Assembly: GCA_002364555.1 (NCBI GenBank)
Contig: DEYM01000098.1
Location: 1-27,855, forward strand
Source: Phycisphaerales bacterium UBA3158
Lineage (GTDB): Bacteria; Planctomycetota; Phycisphaerae; Phycisphaerales; SM1A02
Length of the DNA stretch: 27,855 bases
Direction: 5' to 3'
Positions 22,411 to 27,855 of the stretch are shown one piece after another. Position 1 is the stretch's first letter. Each line of letters starts with the position of its first letter. The notes beneath the pieces are model-generated. The model was given only the letters and a program-made list of their open reading frames with translations, had not been told where the DNA came from and ran no database searches. The translations under genes were made by a program, and so were the position numbers.

Positions 22411-23720
22411 GTAACGAATCCCTACGACAGGCCAACAATGTCAAGGCGGGTGTCTTTGTCACGATCGCTCTGTTTGTCGGATTATTCGTGATCTTCCTGC
22501 TGGGGGACCTGTGGACTGTGTTCTTCGGACCTTCGATGAACACCTATGAGACGTCCTACGCTGTCGTAGATGGTGTTTCGTACCTTCAGAAGGGTTCGGA
22601 AGTTCGAGTGGGTGGAATCAAGACGGGAGTCGTCGAGCAGGTCTCGTTCGAACTGGACGGCAAGAAGCCCATCGAGATGATTCAGGTCCGGTTCTCGCTT
22701 CCAGAGAACATATTGCTCTATTCAAACGCAGTCGCCGTGGTGAAGAGCGGCCTGATCAGCGCTGATTCCTTCATCGCCATTTCCTCATTGGGTTTCGATG
22801 AGGCAAACAGGCCCAGGAATGACAGTGGTATCTCGGGTTCGCTGTTGAAGTCCGGTGACGAGTTCAAGGGCACCAATGGCGGCGGAATGCTGGCTTCACT
22901 GCTTGGTACCCAGGCGACCGCGGACGTCAATTCCTTCCTGGACATGCTCAATCAGGTGTCTCGCAAGATGAAGCAGGAGGGCTACGTGCTCAAGTGGGTG
23001 CTCGGCGCCCCCAGTGCCCGCGAGGTACAGGACGTGATCAAGAACCTCGATGTCGTCATGGCGGATTTCCAGCAGAAGTGGCAGGGGCAGTGGTCGAGCG
23101 AGTTATCGAGCATTCTGACCAACGTGAACGCCTCGATGACCAATGTCAACGAGATCATCGACCGCAACGACCAGTCGATCGACGAGATCGTCGCGAATGT
23201 CAGATCCCTCACGACCGTCGCCGAGACCGAATGGGCACCGAAGTTGACGTCCATCTTCTCGAATGGCCAGAAGACCCTGGAGGATGTCCAGCAGGTGGTC
23301 GAGGACGTCCGGGTCCGCTCACCGATCATGCTCGACAACCTCGGTGATTCGCTGGCGAATCTCAATGTCGGCTCCCAGCAGCTGAGTCGTACCATCACGG
23401 AAGTGTCCGCCAGTCCCTGGCGATTGCTCTACAGGCCCACTGACAAGGAATATTCCAACGAGCTGCTCTACGAAGCCGCTCGTAACTTCTCGTTCGGCAC
23501 GGCGGATCTCAAGGCCGCCACCGGATCGATGAGAAGGCTCATGGATGCTCGAGGTGACGATCTGACCGCGGAGGATCAGGACTTCATACTGATTCGACAG
23601 AACCTCATTGACAGCTTCGAGCGATATCAGCGTGCACAGCAGCAGTTGATGGAGATCCTCCGAGGTGATGGAACGGTGTCGGACGACGGTGCCGACGAGG
23701 ATCAGCCGGGTGGTTCGTGA
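22407..23720 (+). CDS. MCE-domain protein, MlaD-like
   Basis: Membrane-anchored lipid-binding component of an MCE transporter. The 437-residue protein has one N-terminal helix (about 14-38, KAGVFVTIALFVGLFVIFLL). The MCE domain follows (about 47-130) with YLQKGSEVRVGGIKTGVVEQVSF and SGLISADSFIAIS. The C-terminal ~280 residues are helical, with long stretches likely to form a coiled coil (for example VNEIIDRNDQSIDEIVANVR), as in the longer MCE proteins that span the periplasm. It ends in an acidic tail. The start overlaps the ATPase stop (ATGA), and its own stop overlaps the TrmH gene as GTGA. Confidence 0.92.
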   Translation: MSNESLRQANNVKAGVFVTIALFVGLFVIFLLGDLWTVFFGPSMNTYETSYAVVDGVSYLQKGSEVRVGGIKTGVVEQVSFELDGKKPIEMIQVRFSLPENILLYSNAVAVVKSGLISADSFIAISSLGFDEANRPRNDSGISGSLLKSGDEFKGTNGGGMLASLLGTQATADVNSFLDMLNQVSRKMKQEGYVLKWVLGAPSAREVQDVIKNLDVVMADFQQKWQGQWSSELSSILTNVNASMTNVNEIIDRNDQSIDEIVANVRSLTTVAETEWAPKLTSIFSNGQKTLEDVQQVVEDVRVRSPIMLDNLGDSLANLNVGSQQLSRTITEVSASPWRLLYRPTDKEYSNELLYEAARNFSFGTADLKAATGSMRRLMDARGDDLTAEDQDFILIRQNLIDSFERYQRAQQQLMEILRGDGTVSDDGADEDQPGGS

Positions 23721-24550
23721 CTCGTTCGTGCTTGATCGAATCACTGGATGATCCGCGGGTCGACGCCTTCAGGGACGTGAGAGATCGTGATCTTCGAGGT
23801 CGCGATGGATTGTTCATGGCCGAGTCGGAGCTGGTGCTCAGGCGATTGCTCAGGCAGCCGGAACGATTGCATTCACTACTGGTCTCCCGTGAGAAATGGA
23901 TTCGTCTTGAAGCATCGCTCGAACAGGTGCCCGAGTCGGTCCCGATCTATGTGGCGGATCTGGATGTGATTGGAGAGATCGCCGGCTTTCATGTCCATCG
24001 TGGGGTCCTGGCCCTCGGGCACAGACCGCCTTCGCACGAGATGTCGCTGGAGCATGTGCTGCAGGAGCTGGACGAGTCCACCCCCCGAACGCTGCTGCTG
24101 GCGACTGGCATCACGAACGTGGACAACATGGGTTCATTGTTCAGGAATGCCGCCGCGTTCGGAATCGATGCCATCGTGCTCGACGGCTCGTGTTGCGATC
24201 CGCTCTACAGGAAATCGATTCGCGTCTCGATGGGACATGTCCTTGGTGTTCCCTGGGCGATGACCGAGGATTGGGCGAATTCCCTCGATCAGCTCAAGAG
24301 CAAGTGGGGATTCCATCTCATGGCGGCGGAATGTGAATCTCGAAGCCGTTGCGTCTCGACGGTCGAGTTTCCGGATCATGTCGGATTGATCATGGGAGCG
24401 GAGGGGGCCGGGCTCGATGAGTCGACGCTCTCGATCTGCGATTCGATCATCGAGATACCGATGGCCAGAGAGGTTCCGTCACTCAATGTCGCGACCGCGG
24501 CTGCCATCCTCATGTGGGAGCGAAGGCGTTCGTTGTCGGTCGAGGGTTGA
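23717..24550 (+). CDS. TrmH/SpoU-family RNA 2'-O-methyltransferase
   Basis: S-adenosylmethionine-dependent methyltransferase of tRNA or rRNA ribose, of the knotted SPOUT class. The 277-residue protein has an N-terminal substrate-recognition domain (GLFMAESELVLRRLL). The three SpoU motifs follow: NVDNMGSLFRNAAAFG (about 134-149), GLIMGAEGAGLDE and IPMAREVPSLNVATAAAI (about 252-269). The start is GTG, overlapping the MCE stop as GTGA; no other in-frame start is better placed. It ends exactly where convergent murA ends, with no spacer. The exact RNA target (such as 23S rRNA G2251 for RlmB) cannot be read from the sequence. Confidence 0.9.
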   Translation: MTRSCLIESLDDPRVDAFRDVRDRDLRGRDGLFMAESELVLRRLLRQPERLHSLLVSREKWIRLEASLEQVPESVPIYVADLDVIGEIAGFHVHRGVLALGHRPPSHEMSLEHVLQELDESTPRTLLLATGITNVDNMGSLFRNAAAFGIDAIVLDGSCCDPLYRKSIRVSMGHVLGVPWAMTEDWANSLDQLKSKWGFHLMAAECESRSRCVSTVEFPDHVGLIMGAEGAGLDESTLSICDSIIEIPMAREVPSLNVATAAAILMWERRRSLSVEG

Positions 24551-25891
24551 TCAGCCGACCTGCGAGCCTGTGGAGCAGTCGGTCGTCGTTGAGCTGGTCG
24601 TCTCTGAATCCTCGTCGAAGCGTTCGATGTCCGCGCCGAGCTCATTGAGTTGGTCCTCAAGTCTGGAATAGCCCCGATCGAGGTGATAGATCCTCGAGAT
24701 CGTGGTGGTTCCCTCAGCGGCCAGACCGGCCAGGACCAGACTGGCCGAGCCGCGTAGATCACTGGCCATCACGGGGGCGCCCACCAGACGGTTCACCCCC
24801 TGGACGACGACGGTTCCACCCTGGCGATAGACCAGTGCGCCCATTCTGGTGAGTTCGGAGACATGCAGGAAGCGATCCGGGAAGATCTTCTCGGTGACGA
24901 TGCTGTTGCCATCGGCAAAGCACAGGAGCGTCATCATCTGAGCCTGGATGTCGGTGGGGAAGCCCGGATAGGGCTGCGTCGTGAAGAGTGCGGGCTTCAG
25001 ACGGCGTTCGCTGGTCACCTTGATGGTGCATCTACCGGCAGGCTCGAGGGGATCGAGCCTTTCCAGACGGACGCCGGTTGCCTGCAGGCGATCAACGACG
25101 GCGAGCAGGTGATCCATCGGGAAGTCCTCGATGGTGACGTCTCCATTCGTGATTGCCGATGCGATCGCGAGTGTGGCCGCGACGATCCGGTCGGGCATGA
25201 CCTGATGATCGCAGCCATAGAGTTCCGTGCATCCACGAATCGTTATTCTGGGAGTACCTGCACCACTGATCGATGCGCCCATGCTGTTGAGCATGACGGC
25301 GAGATCCTGGATTTCAGGTTCGCAGGCCGCCGACTCGATGATCGTCACGCCCTCTGCACGAGTCGCGGCACACATGACATTGGCTGTTCCAAGGACAGTC
25401 GAGCCGAACGGGCCACCCAGGAAGATCGTTCCTCCCTTGAGCCGGTCGGCTCTGGCCACGATGTCACCGCCATCGAGTTCGATCTTCGCGCCCAGCGCCT
25501 CCAACCCTCGAAGATGGAGATCCACAGGGCGATCGCCTATGGCGCATCCTCCGGGCATGGCCACCCGAGCCTGGCCATATCGTGCCAGAAGGGGACCCAG
25601 GACACAGATGCTCGCCCGCATCGTCTTCACGATGTCGTAGCGTGCATGCCAGGACCCGTCGTCGGGGGTATCCAGTCGGAGATCCGAGCCGTCGTGTTCC
25701 ACATGACAGCCCAGTTCCTTCATCAGCCGGACCATGTTGTCGATGTCCGACAACCGTGGCAGATTGCGCAGCTGGACCGGCCCCTTGGCCATCAAGGCGG
25801 CGGCGATCTGTGGCAATGCTGCATTTTTCGATCCATCGACGCGAATACGGCCGTTCAAACGCTTGCCGCCAGTGATTCTGAAACCATCCAT
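24551..25891 (-). CDS. murA: UDP-N-acetylglucosamine 1-carboxyvinyltransferase
   Basis: Transfers enolpyruvate from PEP to UDP-GlcNAc, the first committed step of peptidoglycan synthesis. From the ATG at 25891 it is 446 residues and begins MDGFRITGGKRLNGRIRVDG. A TTG fifteen bases upstream is also in frame but makes a poorer N-terminus. SKNAALPQIAAAL (21-33) contains the substrate-binding Lys-Asn. AMPGGCAIGDRPVDLH (111-126) carries the catalytic Cys116, so the enzyme should be fosfomycin-sensitive by family rules. The C-terminal ~25 residues are an acidic Ser/Thr-rich tail beyond the usual ~420. No strong Shine-Dalgarno is visible. It is divergent from the fibro-slime gene. Confidence 0.95.
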   Translation of the reverse strand: MDGFRITGGKRLNGRIRVDGSKNAALPQIAAALMAKGPVQLRNLPRLSDIDNMVRLMKELGCHVEHDGSDLRLDTPDDGSWHARYDIVKTMRASICVLGPLLARYGQARVAMPGGCAIGDRPVDLHLRGLEALGAKIELDGGDIVARADRLKGGTIFLGGPFGSTVLGTANVMCAATRAEGVTIIESAACEPEIQDLAVMLNSMGASISGAGTPRITIRGCTELYGCDHQVMPDRIVAATLAIASAITNGDVTIEDFPMDHLLAVVDRLQATGVRLERLDPLEPAGRCTIKVTSERRLKPALFTTQPYPGFPTDIQAQMMTLLCFADGNSIVTEKIFPDRFLHVSELTRMGALVYRQGGTVVVQGVNRLVGAPVMASDLRGSASLVLAGLAAEGTTTISRIYHLDRGYSRLEDQLNELGADIERFDEDSETTSSTTTDCSTGSQVG

Positions 25892-26174
25892 TGCGCGTGT
25901 TTCCAATCCCTTGGAGTTCTCGTTGATATTGCCGGAAAATCCGGCGACCCTTGACGAACCAGTTCCTTCTGGCTGCTGGACTCCCTGATCCTACCTTTAA
26001 CCACGCCTGAATGCGCAAGGTAAATTCCGGCTTGCCCCTCTTGTCGGTACAACCCGCAAGAGGCCAGCTGTTTTCACTTCCTTCGTCAATTCATGCCGCA
26101 TCTCTCCATCTTCTGAATCGTAGCTTGAGGTAGTTGGATTCCTTTCGTTCCCCCTTTTGCCTGGAGGATTGCCC
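25892..26174. other. Divergent intergenic region between murA and the fibro-slime gene
   Basis: About 280 bases without a credible coding frame. On the minus strand a weak promoter, TTGCGC then TAGGAT after 19 bases, lies near 25990-26020. It would give murA a leader of about 95 bases. A small hairpin GCCGGA-AAA-TCCGGC (25931-25945) lies in this leader. On the plus strand GGAGG (26163-26167) is the fibro-slime ribosome binding site. I found no convincing plus-strand promoter and no riboswitch that I can name. Confidence 0.4.
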
Positions 26175-27062
26175 ATGCATCCTGCCCTGAACACATTCGT
26201 CGTCGTTTCGCTTCTCGTCCCAATGGAGGCCTGCCTGCTGCCTGTTCTGGCGGAGGAGGATCCTCCAGCAGCCCTTGAACTGATCGGTGTGATCCGTGAT
26301 TTCAAGGAACGGACCGTCCAGGGAGGACATCCCGATTTCGAACGCCGCCCCGATGGTGGTTTCGGACATTTCGCGGGCAATGTCGATGCCCAGCTTGGTG
26401 AGGATGGAAAGCCCGTCTACACCGGCGAGGGGTATTACGTCCGTCGTCAGTGGCAGGATTCGCAGGGGCGACCCATCTGCTGGGCGGTCTACGACAAGGA
26501 ACTCGGTGATAAGCGTGGTCGCAAGGGCGGTTCCGACAGTGGTGGCATCGAATCGGGTCAGTCCTTCGAGTTGTGGTACCGGGACGTTCCCGGAGTCAAC
26601 ATCTCAAAGCCGCTCGCATTGACCTTCAGCAGGCAGTCCGATGGCAGTTACGTATTCGATGACAAGACGGATCCCATCTACAGCGAGAAGAACGGATTCT
26701 TTCCGATCGATGACCAGCTGTTCGGCAATTCCGCTGGCCCGATGGGTCGTAATTTCCACTTCACCTTCGAGCTGCACACCCAGTTCACCTACAAGGCGGA
26801 TCAGCAGAATCTGTTTCGATTCACCGGTGATGATGATGTGTGGGTGTTCGTCAACGGGCAGCTCGTGATCGACATCGGTGGTGTCCACTCGGCGGTTGAT
26901 CAGACCATCGATCTTGATCGTCTTGGATTGGAGGATGGTGAAACCTACTCCCTTGATTTCTTCTTCGCGGAACGCCATCGAACGGAGTCCAATTTCCGGA
27001 TCGTCACGAATCTTGAATTGGAAACCAGTCGAGTGCCTCCCATGACGGCTGCCTACGACTGA
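26175..27062 (+). CDS. Secreted fibro-slime domain protein
   Basis: The 295-residue protein begins at the ATG with GGAGG (26163-26167) seven bases upstream. An N-terminal Sec signal (MHPALNTFVVVSLLVPMEAC and on to about PVLA|EE) predicts cleavage near residue 31. The mature part is the fibro-slime domain (TIGR02148 type). It opens LELIGVIRDFKER and has FELHTQFTY, then a PA14-like core GDDDVWVFVNGQLVIDIGGVH (about residue 217, quoted here as one motif) and LDFFFAERHRTESNFRI near the end. Such domains occur in Fibrobacter, Dictyostelium and planctomycetes and are thought to bind carbohydrate or surfaces. No PEP-CTERM or other sorting tail is present, so the protein is probably periplasmic or released. 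It is a single gene closed by a strong terminator. Confidence 0.88.
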   Translation: MHPALNTFVVVSLLVPMEACLLPVLAEEDPPAALELIGVIRDFKERTVQGGHPDFERRPDGGFGHFAGNVDAQLGEDGKPVYTGEGYYVRRQWQDSQGRPICWAVYDKELGDKRGRKGGSDSGGIESGQSFELWYRDVPGVNISKPLALTFSRQSDGSYVFDDKTDPIYSEKNGFFPIDDQLFGNSAGPMGRNFHFTFELHTQFTYKADQQNLFRFTGDDDVWVFVNGQLVIDIGGVHSAVDQTIDLDRLGLEDGETYSLDFFFAERHRTESNFRIVTNLELETSRVPPMTAAYD

Positions 27063-27096
27063 TTCAGTTGTAAATCATGCTCGAGTCATGATCCAT

Positions 27097-27132
27097 GGCC
27101 GGATGGATCGGTGAAAACCGATCCATCCGGCC
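27097..27132 (+). terminator. Rho-independent-like terminator with perfect 16-bp stem
   Basis: A 16-base arm (27097-27112, starting GGCCGGATGG) pairs perfectly with 27117-27132 across a GAAA loop. The DNA then reads TTTCATCTT. The stem lies 35 bases after the fibro-slime stop codon and insulates it from the reductase gene. The following T-run is short. Confidence 0.85.
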
Positions 27133-27173
27133 TTTCATCTTCCGTTTGCTCTGTGCTTGTGCTTCAGCCTTTC

Positions 27174-27179
27174 TATACT
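27174..27179 (+). promoter_or_regulatory. Candidate -10 of the ferredoxin-NADP reductase gene
   Basis: TATACT ends ten bases before the ATG at 27190. The interval has no Shine-Dalgarno, so the transcript would have only a three- to four-base leader. No good -35 is seen at 16-18 bases. Confidence 0.45.
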
Positions 27180-27189
27180 CCCATTCGTC

Positions 27190-27855
27190 ATGAGCGAACC
27201 GGAATTCCCCGATGTCCAGATGCATCTTGTTCGACCGAGGACGCCAGTCACCGGGACGATTGTCGAATCGACCCCTTGTCTGAACGGTCGTTCGGCGAGC
27301 TTCGTCAGGCATATCTGCGTCGATGTCTCAGGTACGCCGCTTGCCGGCAGCTTTCATGCCGGACAGGCGTTCGGAGTCATCCCACCCGGTGAGGAGTCCC
27401 GGGGACGATCTCATTCCGTCCGGTTGTACTCGATCGCCTCTCCCGCCTGGGGGGAGGATGGACACGGCGCGGTCATATCGACGACATGCAAACGGCTCAT
27501 CGGCGAGAACGATTCCGATGAAGCGGATGAACACGGTCTCTTCCTCGGCGTCTGCAGCAACTATCTCTGTGATCTGAGCGTCGGGGACAAGGTTCAGGTA
27601 ACGGGTCCCGCAGGCAAACGCTTCGTTCTGCCGATCGATCGGGATCGGCATGACTACCTCTTCGTGGCCACCGGTACCGGCATCGCGCCATTCAGAGGGA
27701 TGGTGAAGGAGCTTCTGGAACATCCTGATGGACCTTGTTCAAGCGAGATACATCTGGTGATGGGAGCTCCCTATGGAACCGATCTGATGTACCACGACTG
27801 GTTCGAGTCCCTGGAACGTGCACATCCACGCTTTCACTATCATCCCGTCATAAGC
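27190..27855 (+). CDS. Ferredoxin--NADP+ reductase, plant/cyanobacterial type (3' end outside window)
   Basis: FAD enzyme that exchanges electrons between ferredoxin (or flavodoxin) and NADP(H). The frame is open for 222 codons to the right edge, with the C-terminus missing. It has the FAD-binding RLYSIASP (about 78-85), LGVCSNYLCDLSVGDKVQVT (about 118-137; the SNxLCDL form typical of cyanobacterial and plastid enzymes) and GPAGKRFVLP. The NADP-binding ATGTGIAPFRGM (about 158-169) and LVMGAPYGTDLMYHDWFE follow. The start ATG at 27190 follows the terminator and a TATACT hexamer. It is a single transcription unit as far as the window shows. The substrate pair is inferred from the family. Confidence 0.9.
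   Translation, partial: MSEPEFPDVQMHLVRPRTPVTGTIVESTPCLNGRSASFVRHICVDVSGTPLAGSFHAGQAFGVIPPGEESRGRSHSVRLYSIASPAWGEDGHGAVISTTCKRLIGENDSDEADEHGLFLGVCSNYLCDLSVGDKVQVTGPAGKRFVLPIDRDRHDYLFVATGTGIAPFRGMVKELLEHPDGPCSSEIHLVMGAPYGTDLMYHDWFESLERAHPRFHYHPVIS

Noticed and set aside
25931..25945. Hairpin GCCGGA-AAA-TCCGGC upstream of murA as a terminator or riboswitch
   Set aside because: A six-bp stem with a three-base loop, no T-run and no conserved riboswitch elements; kept only as a note in the intergenic entry.
24863..25954. A 363-codon open frame on the plus strand opposite murA
   Set aside because: It mirrors the murA reading frame, gives a composition rich in Arg, His and Cys with no family motif, and murA is complete and certain on the other strand.
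1..27855. High density of GATC and TCGAT words suggesting a functional motif
   Set aside because: Most lie in coding frames and follow from the preferred codons GAT (Asp), ATC (Ile) and TCG (Ser); I could not show enrichment beyond codon use.
1..27855. tRNA, rRNA, CRISPR, insertion sequence or prophage content
   Set aside because: Looked for on both strands by eye; no cloverleaf-like GTTCGA/CCA units in gaps, no spaced direct repeats, no transposase or phage motifs among the frames, and gaps are too short for such elements.

Overview
The window looks like chromosomal DNA of a planctomycete-type bacterium, possibly Phycisphaerae. The evidence is a fibro-slime domain secreted protein, a long MoxR/DUF58/BatA/VWA cluster with a giant membrane VWA protein, a yeast-type large NAD-glutamate dehydrogenase, and peptidoglycan genes (murA, murD) that lie outside any dcw cluster. 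This assignment is an inference from gene content, not a phylogenetic result. I see no tRNA, rRNA, CRISPR array, IS element or phage gene. Coding density is very high, and many neighbouring genes overlap by 4 bp (ATGA or GTGA).

Layout. (1) 1-2114, minus strand: a large NAD-dependent glutamate dehydrogenase, cut by the left edge. (2) 2230-18728, plus strand: a 12-gene collinear run. It begins with ribF, nrnA and a small two-helix membrane protein. Next come a coiled-coil membrane protein, a binding-protein lipoprotein and an ABC permease fused in frame to an NHL-repeat domain. Then follow a 980-residue VWA membrane protein, a MoxR ATPase, a DUF58 protein and a BatA-like VWA protein. The run ends with a TPR protein carrying a YggX-like C-terminus and a class 1 dihydroorotate dehydrogenase. 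(3) 18701-19990, minus: murD, convergent with and overlapping pyrD. (4) 20071-24550, plus: two related small membrane proteins (DUF4190-like), an Mla-type ABC ATPase, an MCE/MlaD protein and a TrmH-family RNA methyltransferase. (5) 24551-25891, minus: murA, abutting the methyltransferase stop to stop. (6) 26175-27062, plus: a secreted fibro-slime protein followed by a textbook hairpin terminator. (7) 27190 to the right edge: a plant/cyanobacterial-type ferredoxin-NADP reductase, truncated by the window.

How the genes may work together. MoxR ATPases with DUF58 and VWA proteins are generally thought to act as chaperone/assembly systems for metal-containing or envelope complexes. Here that cassette shares one transcriptional direction with a solute importer that has no ATPase gene nearby and with a TPR-YggX (iron-trafficking-like) protein. 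I regard 4788-17766 as the most unusual part of the window. A link to metal or cofactor handling in the envelope is a hypothesis only; the binding protein appears to lack the tyrosine pair of true ferric-binding proteins. The second cluster, MlaF plus MCE, implies lipid transport across the envelope, but no MlaE permease is present.

Expression signals fall into two groups. Several operon-first or single genes (gdh, ribF, murD, pyrD, and less clearly nrnA and the FNR gene) have a TANNNT -10-like hexamer only 6-10 nt before ATG and no Shine-Dalgarno, suggesting leaderless or near-leaderless mRNAs. Other genes (those at 4788, 6550, 13133, 14179, 17146, 20071 and 26175) have clear GGAG/AGGAG-type ribosome binding sites.
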